NCBI RefSeq assembly: GCF_007827975.1 | Contig: NZ_VITT01000005.1 | DNA from: Nitrospirillum viridazoti | GTDB lineage: Bacteria; Pseudomonadota; Alphaproteobacteria; Azospirillales; Azospirillaceae | Strand: one strand, 5' to 3' | DNA: 64,000 bases | Made by a program: the position numbers and the translations under genes | In this document: piece by piece, positions 42,833 to 51,718 of the stretch | Position numbering within the stretch: the first letter of the stretch is position 1 | Layout of the letters: the number at the start of each line of letters is the position of its first letter | The notes under the pieces: generated by a model | Told to the model about the DNA's origin: nothing | What the model saw: only the letters and a program-made list of their open reading frames with translations | Databases searched by the model: none

Positions 42833-45514
42833 TCACCGCGCCGCCACCACGTCGATGGCCGACACCAGCGCCTGGCCGGTGACGGGGCGGAAGTCCAAGG
42901 CCAGGCCATCCTTGCCCTTCACCTCGACGGTCACCGTGCGCTCCAGCGCCTTCAGGGCGCCGCCCGCCTCCGCCGCCACGTCCAGGTGCTTGACCACCAC
43001 CTGGTCGTTGGCGGCCACGTCGAAGACGCGGGCGCCGGGCGCCAGCGCCGGCTCGGCGAAGCGCAGGGTGACTTGGTAGCGGCCGGCCGGCACCGGCACG
43101 CGGTAGCTGAAGGTGCCCTCGCGGTAGGTCTCATACAGCTTGGGATCAGGCGTGCCGGTGGCCGCGGCGATGACCTTGTCCGGCCTGCCGATCTCCGGTG
43201 CCGGGTTGCGGTCATGCGGTTCGCCCCCGGTGACGAAGGCGTCGGAACCGTAGCGGGCGCCGGCGGCGCTGGTCAGGCCGGCCGAGGCGCCGGCGCGGAT
43301 GCGGATCTCGTCCGCCTTGCCGCCGAAGCGCCAGGTGATGCTGTCGCTCACGGCTTGGCCCTTGACCTCGGCCGTGGCGGTCAGGACGTTGTCGCCGGCG
43401 TCCAGACGCACCGCCGGCCAACGGCAGATATGGTCGGGGCAAGGTGCGGTGCCCAGGTCGCGGCCGTTCAGACTCAACCGCGCGCTGCCGGCATTGCTGT
43501 AGGCCTGGATGTCGATCACGGGATAGGCGCGGTCAACATAGCGGCGGCCGTTCAGGTGCAGCACCGGCTGGTCGCTCCAATCCGCCTTATAGAAGAAGAA
43601 CACGTCCTTCTTCACCGTACGGTCATAGGACACCAGGCCCTTGTCGTTGGTGTCGACCATGTCGCCTTCCGTCCGGCTGTCGCTGGCGAAGTCGAACATG
43701 TTCCAGACGAAGGTGCCCCACAGGTAAGGCCGCGCCTTCAGCTGCGCCCACCAGATTTCATGCAGGCGGCTTTCCAGCTCCTCGGGGTGGAAATGACCCT
43801 TGGGGTAGACCACGCCGGTCTGCACCTCATCGGTGTGCTGGGTCAGGCCGCCGCCGCCGCCGTACTCGCTGACCGACAGGGGCAGGCGCGGATGCAGCTT
43901 GTGCAGCCGGTCCAGCACGGGGCCCAGGTCCTCCGGCTTGTCGTAGTACCAGCCCTGGTAGCGGTTGTAGCCCAGCAGGTCGGTGATCTCCGCCACCACG
44001 TCCACGCCGGGTTTGGGCGCGTCGGGCCAGGGCTCGCAGCAGTCGGCCATGGTGGTGGGGCGGGTGTGGTCCAGCTCATACGCCGCCTTGTTCAGCTGGG
44101 TCAGCAGCGGCCGGGCGTTGCTGACGCCGCGCCCCACGGCCGCCATCAGGTTCACCTCGTTGCCGATGGACCAGGTCACGACGCTGGGGTGGTTGTAGTT
44201 CTGCTTGATCAGCTCATGCAGCTGGCTGTCGGCGCTGGCGGCGAAGGCGGGGGTGGTGATGCCCTTGTCCCCGTCCGGCGTTTCCGGCGCGGTGCGGTTC
44301 ACCAGGGGGATTTCGGCCCACACGACCACGCCGTCCCGGTCCGCCAGGTCGTAGATGGCCTGGTCGTGCTGGTAATGGGCCAGGCGCAGGGTGTTGATGC
44401 CCAGGTCCAGCATGATGTCCATGTCCTGGGCCTGGTCGGCCGGGCTGATGGCCCAGCCCTTGCCCGGCCGGTCCTGGTGGCGGGACACGCCGTGCAGGGC
44501 GATATGCTTGCCGTTCAGGAAGAAGCCCTGGTCCGGGTCGAAGCGGAAGGTGCGGATGCCCAGCGGCTGGGTCACCTGGTCCAGCAGCTGGCCGTCCGTC
44601 GTCTCGATGCGCGTCACCACGTGATAGAGGTAGGGGTCGGCCTTCCCGTCCCACAGGTGGGGGTTGGGCACGCTCAAGGTCTGCGCCGGTTCCTCCAGCG
44701 CGCCGGGGGCGACGGTCAGGGGATGGCTGTCGCTGGCCACGGTGGCGCCGGTCGCATCGACGATGGTGGTCTTCACCACCACCGGCTGGGCCTTGGCGCC
44801 GTCATTCTTCACCCGGCTGTTGACCTCGATGGACGCGGCACCGTCAAGGGCGGCGGTATGGGCGTAGACGCCGGGCCCGCCCCAATCCAGCATGTCAATG
44901 TGCACCGGGTCGGTGGCGATCAGCGACACCTGGCGGTAGAGGCCGCCGAACAGGAAGAAGTCACCCGACATGGGGATGACCTCCGCCGTGGGCGATCCCG
45001 CCACGGCCGGGCTGGAATTGTCGGTGCGGACCGCCAGCACGTTGACCTTGCCCTGCTTCAGGGCGGCGGTGGCATCGAAGCGGAAGCGGCCGAAGGCCCC
45101 CTTGTGCACGCCCAACTTCACGCCGTTCAGCCAGACCTCGGTATTGATGCTGGCGCCGTCGAACTGCAGCCACACCTTCCGCCCGGCGTAGTCGGCCGGC
45201 GGGGTGAAGCGCAGGCGGTACCAGCCGGCGCCGCGCGCGGCGTTGTAGTCGGGCCCGCGCTCCGCCGTGCCGCCCAGGTGGTTCCAGGTATGGGGCAGGG
45301 AAACAGTGGTCCAGCCCTTGTCGTTGAAGCCGGGTGCGTCGGCGCCCCCCTGCTTTCCCGACGGCACGTCGCCCTGATGGAACTGCCAGCCGGCGCTAAG
45401 CGGCAGGTCGCGCCGCTCGGCGGCATGCGCCGCACCCGCCGCCAAGGCGATGGCGGCCACCGCCAGCGTGGAACCAAGGGGCTTGCGCTTCAGGCGAGGG
45501 GCGCGAGACAGCAT
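42833..45514 (-). CDS. Exported GH2 beta-glycosidase with C-terminal malectin-like domain
   Basis: Glycoside hydrolase family 2 enzyme, 893 aa. A signal peptide covers about residues 1-32 (LAVAAIALAAGAAHA-AE). Then come the sugar-binding jelly roll (35-205), Ig-like domain and TIM barrel with acid/base Glu453 (TWSIGNEV) and nucleophile Glu550 (SVSEYGG). A beta-rich domain at about 700-893 resembles malectin-type carbohydrate-binding domains. The family includes beta-galactosidases and beta-glucuronidases; sequence alone does not decide. With a mannonate dehydratase and an ExuT-type carrier nearby, a glucuronide or galactoside of plant material is likely. AAGGAAGG precedes the ATG. Confidence 0.87.
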   Translation of the reverse strand: MLSRAPRLKRKPLGSTLAVAAIALAAGAAHAAERRDLPLSAGWQFHQGDVPSGKQGGADAPGFNDKGWTTVSLPHTWNHLGGTAERGPDYNAARGAGWYRLRFTPPADYAGRKVWLQFDGASINTEVWLNGVKLGVHKGAFGRFRFDATAALKQGKVNVLAVRTDNSSPAVAGSPTAEVIPMSGDFFLFGGLYRQVSLIATDPVHIDMLDWGGPGVYAHTAALDGAASIEVNSRVKNDGAKAQPVVVKTTIVDATGATVASDSHPLTVAPGALEEPAQTLSVPNPHLWDGKADPYLYHVVTRIETTDGQLLDQVTQPLGIRTFRFDPDQGFFLNGKHIALHGVSRHQDRPGKGWAISPADQAQDMDIMLDLGINTLRLAHYQHDQAIYDLADRDGVVVWAEIPLVNRTAPETPDGDKGITTPAFAASADSQLHELIKQNYNHPSVVTWSIGNEVNLMAAVGRGVSNARPLLTQLNKAAYELDHTRPTTMADCCEPWPDAPKPGVDVVAEITDLLGYNRYQGWYYDKPEDLGPVLDRLHKLHPRLPLSVSEYGGGGGLTQHTDEVQTGVVYPKGHFHPEELESRLHEIWWAQLKARPYLWGTFVWNMFDFASDSRTEGDMVDTNDKGLVSYDRTVKKDVFFFYKADWSDQPVLHLNGRRYVDRAYPVIDIQAYSNAGSARLSLNGRDLGTAPCPDHICRWPAVRLDAGDNVLTATAEVKGQAVSDSITWRFGGKADEIRIRAGASAGLTSAAGARYGSDAFVTGGEPHDRNPAPEIGRPDKVIAAATGTPDPKLYETYREGTFSYRVPVPAGRYQVTLRFAEPALAPGARVFDVAANDQVVVKHLDVAAEAGGALKALERTVTVEVKGKDGLALDFRPVTGQALVSAIDVVAAR

Positions 45515-45644
45515 GGGAATCCTTCCTTCTAGCATCTTCTTGGAAAAGGCCGGCAGGGCTGCCACCCGTATCCGACCCGAACGGCCCCCAAGCTACCGGC
45601 ATCCGATCGTTTCCGCCGCCAAATCATGGGGTCCGCCACGTGAC

Positions 45645-45702
45645 AAATGAAAAGACCACCCGCCCGGACCCCGCCTTGCGGCACGAACCCGGGCGGACCG
45701 GG
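45645..45702 (-). terminator. Hairpin between the TonB receptor and GH2 genes
   Basis: On the minus strand CCGCCCGG and CCGGGCGG enclose about 21 bases including a small inner stem, followed by GTGGTCTTTTC. Probably a partial terminator that lowers expression of the downstream operon. Confidence 0.6.
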
Positions 45703-45719
45703 CAGGTGGAGGGAGAGAC

Positions 45720-48083
45720 TTAGTAATTGAAGCCCAGGCGCATCCCCAGATAGCGGTTGTAGTCCCGGGGGATGGTCTGGGTGTAGGCGAACACGCCCCA
45801 GGTGCCACGGACGTTGCCCATGTTGGCGGCGTAGTGCTGGTCGAACAGGTTGTTGGCGAACAGCGTCAGGCTGTAGCGCTTGTCGTCCTTCTCCACGAAG
45901 GAGATGGACAGGTTGGCGATGCCGTAGGCGTCCTGCACCGTGCCCGGATCCTGCGTCAGGCTGAAGTTGACCTTGCTCTGCCAGGAATAGTTCAGGTTGA
46001 TGTCGCTGTAGACCGGCAGGCCCCCCAGGGCCAGGTGGTAGCTGGCGCCGATGTTGAACTTCTCCTCCGGCGCGTTGGGCAGGCGCTTGCCCGCCAGGTT
46101 CTGCACGTTCAGGGGCGCCGGCAACAGGCTGCAGGCCTGCCCGTTGTAGCATTGGGCGTAGGGGAAATCCGTTACGCGGGCGTCGGTATAGGCGAAGCCG
46201 CCCGTCAGGCTGAATTCCGGTGTCAGGCGGGCCAGCCAGTCCAGCTCCAGGCCGCGCGTCCGCACCCCGCCGACATTGGTCAGCAGGAAGTTGGTAGTCA
46301 CCCCGGGCACGATGGACTGCACCTGGAAGTCCGTATACTCGGTGTCGTAGACGGTGGCGTTCAGCACCAGGTGGCGGTCGAACAGTTCCGACTTCACGCC
46401 CAGTTCATAGTTGTTGGACATTTCCGGCCGGATGGGCTGGTTCGCGGCCACCACCGCGTTGAAGCTGCTGGTCAGGTCATACGCCAGGCCCTTGTACCCG
46501 CGCGAATAGGTCGCGAAGGCCATGATGTCGGGCGTCACCTGGTATTGCAGGCCGACCTTGCCGGTGGCGACGGTGTCCCCATTCCCCGTGGAAGCGCCGG
46601 CCAAGGGGTAGAAGGCCTGCTTGTAATAGTCGTTGAAGCTGTAGCTCCCCTCTTCCCGGTTGATGCGCAGACCGGTGATCAGCGTCCAGTCGGGCAGGAA
46701 GGTCCAGGTGGTCTGGCCGAACGCCGCATAGTTCTGGTATTGCGCCTCACCCCGCCAGTTGGCCGCCCCCACCCGGGTGTAGGGGCCGCGATAGAAGCCG
46801 CGCACCAGATCCTCATCCGACGCGTAGATGCCCGCCAGGTAGCCGAAGGGTGTGGCGTCGTGGGAGGCGAGGCGGAACTCCTGGCTGAAGGTGCGGGCAT
46901 CGAACGTGCCGCCCTGGATCATGCCGCCATGGCTGGCCGGCGTAACCTGGCCGCCGGCGCCGGTGTAGGGCGTCAGCATGCCCAGCGTGTCCTGCGCCGT
47001 CCCGTCCAGGTCGGTATGGTCGTTCAAGCGGTACTTGTTCCACCCGGTGATGGAGATCAGCGCCATGTCGTCGAAATCGTACGTCACATGCAGCGACCCG
47101 CCATAGTCCAGCGTATCGGACCGGGGCGCCTGGTCCTGGCTGACGTTGGTGTTGTCGGTGCCGGGGACCACGCCGGGCAACACCTTGGACGGGGTGGCGC
47201 CGGGGATGCCGAACAGCAGGGCGCCGGAATCCACCCGCGCCAGCGTGCCAACGCAGCAGTTGGACTGCTCCTTGTTATAGTGGGCCAGCAGTTCGCCCTC
47301 GAACCGGTCGGTGGGCTTCCACCGCAGCTTGCCGTGCAGGCTCCACGACCGGTCGGCGTCCAGCTTGTCGTCGGTCGCCAGGTTGTGGACATTGCCGCCG
47401 AACTGGTGCTGCGACGCCGTCAGGCGGAAGCCCAGCGTGTCGCTGAGCGGGCCGGAGATGCTGACGTTGGTGCGCTGCTCGTCATCGTCGGTGAAGGAGA
47501 TGTCGCCATAGGCGGTGAAGGTGTCGGTCGGCGCCTTGGTAGTGACGCTGACCACGCCGGCGGAGGCCGACTTGCCGAACAAGGTGCTTTGCGGGCCGCG
47601 CAATACCTCGATCCGGTCGATGTCGGCCAAGTCGGTGAAGGCCTGGGCCTGCATGCCCATCGCCACGTCGTCGATCACCACCAGTACGCTGGGTTCCACG
47701 CCGATGCTGTAGGCGAAGGTGCCGATGCCGCGGATGACAATGGCGCTGTTGGCCGGCTGGTCGCCCGCCGACACGGTCATGGACGGCGCCAGCTTGGTGA
47801 CGTCGGCGAACGCGCTGACGCCCGCCTTGGCCAGCGCGTCGCCGCTGACCACGGTGACGGCCACCGGAATGTCCTGGACGTTTTCCGCCCGCTTCTGCGC
47901 CGTCACCACGATTTCCTGAATGACGTCGAGGGCGTCGCCGGCGGCGCCTTGGGGGGCGGGCGGCTGTGAATTGGTTTGGGCGCCGGTGGTTTGGGCGCCA
48001 TTGGTCTGGGCACCGGCCGGCGTGGTCCCGTTCAATAGGCCCAGCACCGCGGCGGTGGCCAGCAAGGCCATCTTACGCGTCAT
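45720..48083 (-). CDS. TonB-dependent outer-membrane receptor
   Basis: Receptor/transporter of 787 aa. Signal peptide about 1-25; a short Gln/Thr/Ala linker carries three near-identical tandem repeats (AQTNG, AQTTG, AQTNS). The TonB-box-like EIVVTAQKR is near 50, followed by the plug (about 60-170) and a 22-strand-type barrel ending in RLGFNY with terminal aromatic. Start ATG 48083 is favoured; the frame continues upstream through the promoter. The gene lies between manD and GH2 with an operator-like palindrome 60 bases upstream, so it probably imports an oligosaccharide, not iron. Confidence 0.9.
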   Translation of the reverse strand: MTRKMALLATAAVLGLLNGTTPAGAQTNGAQTTGAQTNSQPPAPQGAAGDALDVIQEIVVTAQKRAENVQDIPVAVTVVSGDALAKAGVSAFADVTKLAPSMTVSAGDQPANSAIVIRGIGTFAYSIGVEPSVLVVIDDVAMGMQAQAFTDLADIDRIEVLRGPQSTLFGKSASAGVVSVTTKAPTDTFTAYGDISFTDDDEQRTNVSISGPLSDTLGFRLTASQHQFGGNVHNLATDDKLDADRSWSLHGKLRWKPTDRFEGELLAHYNKEQSNCCVGTLARVDSGALLFGIPGATPSKVLPGVVPGTDNTNVSQDQAPRSDTLDYGGSLHVTYDFDDMALISITGWNKYRLNDHTDLDGTAQDTLGMLTPYTGAGGQVTPASHGGMIQGGTFDARTFSQEFRLASHDATPFGYLAGIYASDEDLVRGFYRGPYTRVGAANWRGEAQYQNYAAFGQTTWTFLPDWTLITGLRINREEGSYSFNDYYKQAFYPLAGASTGNGDTVATGKVGLQYQVTPDIMAFATYSRGYKGLAYDLTSSFNAVVAANQPIRPEMSNNYELGVKSELFDRHLVLNATVYDTEYTDFQVQSIVPGVTTNFLLTNVGGVRTRGLELDWLARLTPEFSLTGGFAYTDARVTDFPYAQCYNGQACSLLPAPLNVQNLAGKRLPNAPEEKFNIGASYHLALGGLPVYSDINLNYSWQSKVNFSLTQDPGTVQDAYGIANLSISFVEKDDKRYSLTLFANNLFDQHYAANMGNVRGTWGVFAYTQTIPRDYNRYLGMRLGFNY

Positions 48084-48144
48084 GGAGTTTCCCCTCCCTG
48101 TGTCAGGCCGGTCTGGCCGGCCTTTATAATTGGTAAGGCGATAT

Positions 48145-48155
48145 TGGTCATACCA
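48145..48155. promoter_or_regulatory. GntR operator candidate, TonB receptor promoter
   Basis: TGGTCATACCA, a perfect 4+4 palindrome with a 3-base centre, 62 bases before the receptor start. A weaker relative (TGGTCTGACCG) is at 48188-48198. The same motif recurs at 49568. Confidence 0.65.
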
Positions 48156-48234
48156 CATAGAGCCTGTCAAGCCCTTCAGAGCAACCTGGTCTGACCGCCC
48201 GCTACGTCCTTAAGCAAAGTGGCCGGCCACAATG

Positions 48235-48267
48235 AAAAAGGGCGCGGCCGCATGGCCACGCCCTTCG
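48235..48267 (-). terminator. Terminator of manD
   Basis: On the minus strand AGGGCGTGGCC-ATGC-GGCCGCGCCCT followed by TTTT, just after the manD stop. Confidence 0.85.
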
Positions 48268-48291
48268 AGGACACCGAGGGAGCTATCGTCC

Positions 48292-49503
48292 TTACCAATT
48301 GTACATGGTGCCGTCTTCCAGGCGGTTCACCGGCAGGAAGGCGCGGCTATAGGGGTATTTGGCGGCCAAGCCCTCATCCAGGTCCACACCCAGGCCGGGC
48401 GCGTCGCCGGGGTGCAGGTAGCCGTCCTTGAAGCTGTAGGCATGGGGGAAGACGGCGTCCGTCTCCGCCGTGTGGCGCATGTATTCCTGGACGCCGAAGT
48501 TGGGGATGGACAGGTCGAAGTGCAGGGCCGCCGCCATGGTCACGGGCGACAGGTCGGTGGCGCCGTGGCAGCCGGTGCGGACTTGGTAAAGGTCCGCGAG
48601 GTTGGCGATGCGGCGCAGGTGGGTGATGCCGCCGGCGTGCACCACCGTGGCGCGGATGTAGTCGATCAGCTGGTTCTGGATCAGATCCTTACAGTCCCAG
48701 ATGGTGTTGAACACCTCCCCCACCGCCAGGGGGGTGGTGGTGTGCTGGCGGATCAGGCGGAAGGCCTCCTGATTCTCCGCCGGCGTCGCGTCCTCCAGCC
48801 AGAAGGGGCGGTAGGGCTCCAGGCTCTTGCCCAGGTGCCCGGCCTCGATGGGAGTCAGGCGGTGGTGCACGTCGTGCAGCAGGTGGACATCGTCGCCCAG
48901 GGCCAGACGGGCCGCCTCGAACAGCTTGGGCACCGTGCGCATATACTTGGCCGTGGACCAGACGTTCTCGGTCGGCAGGGCGCCATCCGCCGGCTCATAG
49001 AACATCTTGTCGCCGGAAACGCCGTAGGTGGAGGGCAGGCCCGGCACGCCGGACTGCAGGCGGATGGCCTTGTATCCCAGGGCCTGGTACCTCAGCGCCT
49101 CATCCACCGTCTCTTCCATGGTCTGGCCGTTGGCATGGCCGTAGACCATGACGCCGGTGCGGCAGGCGCCGCCCAGCAACTGGTACAGGGGCATGTTGGC
49201 CGCCTTGGCCTTGATGTCCCACAAGGCCATGTCCACGGCAGCGATGGCCGACATGGTGACGGGCCCGCGGCGCCAATAGGCGCCCTTGTACAGGTATTGC
49301 CAGATGTCCTCGATCTGGTGGGCGTCCCGGCCGATCAGGCAGGGGATGACGTGGTCGGCGAGATAGCTGACCACCGCCAGCTCGCGGCCGTTCAAGGTGG
49401 CATCGCCCAGGCCGTACAGGCCGTCCGCCGTCTCGATGCGCAACGTCACGAAATTGCGGCCGGGGCAGGTGACCACCACCCGGGCGTCCTTGATCTTCAA
49501 CAT
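48292..49503 (-). CDS. manD: D-mannonate dehydratase ManD (enolase superfamily)
   Basis: Mg-dependent dehydratase, 403 aa, turning D-mannonate into 2-keto-3-deoxy-D-gluconate. The residues known from the Novosphingobium enzyme are all present one position later: Arg148, Tyr160, metal ligands Asp211 (HDVHH), Glu237 (WLEDA) and Glu263 (AVGEVF), His213 and His313. The start MLKIKDARVVVTCPGRNFVTL and the end RLEDGTMYNW match the family closely. The superfamily contains members with low or no activity on mannonate, so the in-vivo role is probable. Divergent from a GntR regulator with an operator-like palindrome between. Confidence 0.93.
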   Translation of the reverse strand: MLKIKDARVVVTCPGRNFVTLRIETADGLYGLGDATLNGRELAVVSYLADHVIPCLIGRDAHQIEDIWQYLYKGAYWRRGPVTMSAIAAVDMALWDIKAKAANMPLYQLLGGACRTGVMVYGHANGQTMEETVDEALRYQALGYKAIRLQSGVPGLPSTYGVSGDKMFYEPADGALPTENVWSTAKYMRTVPKLFEAARLALGDDVHLLHDVHHRLTPIEAGHLGKSLEPYRPFWLEDATPAENQEAFRLIRQHTTTPLAVGEVFNTIWDCKDLIQNQLIDYIRATVVHAGGITHLRRIANLADLYQVRTGCHGATDLSPVTMAAALHFDLSIPNFGVQEYMRHTAETDAVFPHAYSFKDGYLHPGDAPGLGVDLDEGLAAKYPYSRAFLPVNRLEDGTMYNW

Positions 49504-49567
49504 CGGTCGAACCTTTACCCTGAAGCGGACGGCCCCTGGGCAGGATGGCCAGGGGATGTCCGTAAAT

Positions 49568-49578
49568 TGGTCTTACCA
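49568..49578. promoter_or_regulatory. GntR operator candidate, manD/GntR promoter
   Basis: TGGTCTTACCA, palindromic TGGT/ACCA, between the divergent manD and regulator genes. It differs by one central base from the site upstream of the TonB receptor. Confidence 0.65.
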
Positions 49579-49693
49579 CTTATGTCTTCCACAGGCCAAA
49601 GAACCTGTCAAGAAGACGAATTGGACTGGCGGGAAAGGGCGCCCCTGCCCTATCCTGGGCGCCGTCCACCTCCCATCTGGTCAGAGCACTCGC

Positions 49694-50455
49694 ATGCTGC
49701 CCATACCCGCCAACGGCCAGCGCCTGTACCGCCAGGTGGCCGACGCCATAGCCGCCGACATCCGCCGGGGCGTCTACGCCGCCGGCCAGCGCCTGCCCTC
49801 CGAACGAGATCTGGCGGAAACGTTCGATGTCAGCCGCCCCACGGTGCGAGAGGCCATGATCACCCTGGAAATCCTGGGGCTGGTGGAGGCCCGCCATGGC
49901 TCCGGCATCTATGTGACGGAGCAGCTGCCCCCCAGCGAGGCGGCGTCGGAACTGGACATCGGCGCCTTTGAGCTGACCGAGGCGCGCCGCCTGGTGGAGG
50001 GCGAGGTGGCCGCCCTGGCCGCCACCACCATCACCGATGAGGAACTGGCGGAACTGAACGCCCTGCTGCGCGAGATCGGGGAAGAGAACGAGCGCAACGC
50101 GGTGGGGGAACAGGCCGACCGCCGCTTCCACCTGACCATCGCCCGCGCCAGCCGCAACACCGCCCTGGTCGGCGTGGTCGAGCAGCTTTGGGACATGCGC
50201 TACAAGTCGCCGCTGTGCATGGCCATGCTGGAACGCGCCCGCACCGTGGGCGACCAACCCCGCGTGGAGGAACATCAGCGCATCGTGCAGAGCCTGGCCG
50301 CCCGCGACCCCCAGGCCGCCCGCGCCGCCATGCGCGACCATCTGGGCCGCGTCATCGAGGGCCTGCTGGAGGCGACCGAGATGGAAGCCGTGCAGCGCGC
50401 CCGCGCCGAGGTGGCGGCCAAGCGCAACGAGCTGCGCCGGCGCGCGGGGGTTTGA
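49694..50455 (+). CDS. GntR-family regulator with FCD domain (UxuR/ExuR type)
   Basis: Regulator of 253 aa. Winged helix at about 10-75 (LYRQVADAIAADIRRGVYAAGQRLPSERDLAETFDVSRPTVREAMITLE), then an FCD helical domain with the conserved RRLVEGEVAALAA and DRRFHLTIARAS motifs. The ATG at 49694 begins the conserved sequence; a longer open frame exists upstream. Next to manD and with TGGT-N3-ACCA sites, it resembles hexuronate repressors. It probably controls manD, the TonB receptor and itself. Confidence 0.9.
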   Translation: MLPIPANGQRLYRQVADAIAADIRRGVYAAGQRLPSERDLAETFDVSRPTVREAMITLEILGLVEARHGSGIYVTEQLPPSEAASELDIGAFELTEARRLVEGEVAALAATTITDEELAELNALLREIGEENERNAVGEQADRRFHLTIARASRNTALVGVVEQLWDMRYKSPLCMAMLERARTVGDQPRVEEHQRIVQSLAARDPQAARAAMRDHLGRVIEGLLEATEMEAVQRARAEVAAKRNELRRRAGV

Positions 50456-50460
50456 GCGGG

Positions 50461-51351
50461 TCAGTTCAATAAACGATTGCCCCGCAAAGCGGCCACCGCC
50501 CTGTCGACGAAGGCCCTGATCTTGGCCGGCGCCTGTCGCCCTTCGGCGTACAATACGTGGATGGGCAGCGGCGGCTCCTCATACTCGCTGAGCACCACCT
50601 GCAGACGCCCCTCCAGCAGGGCCGGGCCGACCTGGTAGTGCAACACCCGCGTCAGCCCCCAGCCGGCCTGGGCGGTGGCGATCACCGCCTCGTTGGTGTT
50701 GCAGTGCAAGGTGGGGTGGATGACGACCCGCTGATCGCCGGCGAAGCGCCATTCGGGAGAGGCCCAGGCGCTGGTGGAAACGGCGATGCGATGATCCTTC
50801 AACTCCGCGGGGTTGGAGGGCACGCCATGCTTCTCAAAATAGGCCGGCGCGCCGCAGACCACCCGGCGGACCGTGCCCACCTTGATGGCGGTGAAGCCTG
50901 AATCCGGCAGGCGGCCGATGCGGACGGCGACGTCCACCCCCTCCTCCACGATGTTCACCGGGCGGTCGACGAAGAAGGTGCGCGCCGTCATGGCGGGATA
51001 GGCGTCCAGATAGTCCGTCACGATGGGCAGCACGTACATCTGCCCGAACAGCAAGGACGCCGTGACGGTCAGCGTTCCCGAGGGCGTGGCGTAAGACCCG
51101 GCGGCGGCGGCCTCCGCCTCCGTGATGTCGGCCAGGATACGCCGGCAATCGTCGAAGTAGCGCCCGCCGGCCTCGGTCAGCTTGACCGAGCGTGTGGTGC
51201 GCACGAACAGGCGGGCGCCGATGACTTCCTCCAGCGCCGCGATGGCGCGAGTGACCGCCGGCGCGCTCAGGTGCAGATGGCGCGCCGCTTCGGCGAAGCT
51301 TTCCGTCTCAGCCACCTTCACGAAGATGCGCATGGCCTGCCAACGATCCAT
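50461..51351 (-). CDS. LysR-family transcriptional regulator
   Basis: Regulator of 296 aa. The helix-turn-helix is at 18-50 (SFAEAARHLHLSAPAVTRAIAALEEVIGARLFVRTTRSVKLTEAG), followed by the periplasmic-binding-type effector domain (about 90-290). It ends five bases from the GntR gene, tail to tail. It is the last gene in a minus-strand row: GST, flavoprotein fusion, remnant, LysR, and may control the divergent promoter at 54.6 kb. Confidence 0.9.
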   Translation of the reverse strand: MDRWQAMRIFVKVAETESFAEAARHLHLSAPAVTRAIAALEEVIGARLFVRTTRSVKLTEAGGRYFDDCRRILADITEAEAAAAGSYATPSGTLTVTASLLFGQMYVLPIVTDYLDAYPAMTARTFFVDRPVNIVEEGVDVAVRIGRLPDSGFTAIKVGTVRRVVCGAPAYFEKHGVPSNPAELKDHRIAVSTSAWASPEWRFAGDQRVVIHPTLHCNTNEAVIATAQAGWGLTRVLHYQVGPALLEGRLQVVLSEYEEPPLPIHVLYAEGRQAPAKIRAFVDRAVAALRGNRLLN

Positions 51352-51472
51352 GAAACCCTCCCCCGCGCCCGGCCTTCACATCAGCCGGGCCAGAAACTCC
51401 GCATAAGTACATGGATCCTGGATGTCGCGGGAATAGTCAGGCGCCGGCGGCGCCCCGTGGGTCCATGCCTTT

Positions 51473-51697
51473 TCAAAAGTCGCAGCCGTGGGCTTCGGCG
51501 ATGGCCAGCGCGATACGCTCGCGCAAGGTCGCCGGCAGCTCGCCCTTGGCCAGGGTGCCCCGCAAATCGATGCCGACGGCGGCGGGGCCGCGAAGCAGGA
51601 AGCGGAGGCGGGCGAGCCGCCGGCGCAACAGCCAGAGGATCAGCCGGGTGGCTTCGGCGGCCATGCCCATGGCCTCCGGCATCAGCAGGTAAAACAT
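51473..51697 (-). pseudogene. Remnant of a carboxymuconolactone decarboxylase/AhpD-like gene
   Basis: A 74-codon frame. Its last 30 residues (LRGTLAKGELPATLRERI, then ALAIAEAHGCDF) match the start of the AhpD/CMD core, but the frame ends at TGA exactly where the family has the second Cys of CxxC. The whole catalytic C-terminus (CxxxH) is missing. The N-terminal 44 residues are not like the family. Shifting frame by one base at the end gives about 35 further open codons of unrelated sequence (ATFEKAWTHG...). It looks like a chimeric scar of a deletion. It starts 21 bases after the upstream fusion gene. Confidence 0.55.
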
Positions 51698-51718
51698 GAT
51701 GTCGTCTCCGGTTCGGGA

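Noticed and set aside
45720..48083. TonB receptor as a siderophore receptor
   Set aside because: No Fur-like site is visible upstream; instead it has the operator shared with manD and lies next to a glycosidase.
51473..51490. In-frame TGA in the AhpD-like remnant as a selenocysteine codon
   Set aside because: The sequence after TGA does not continue the AhpD motif (no CxxxH) and stops again after 11 codons; no SECIS-like hairpin was evident.
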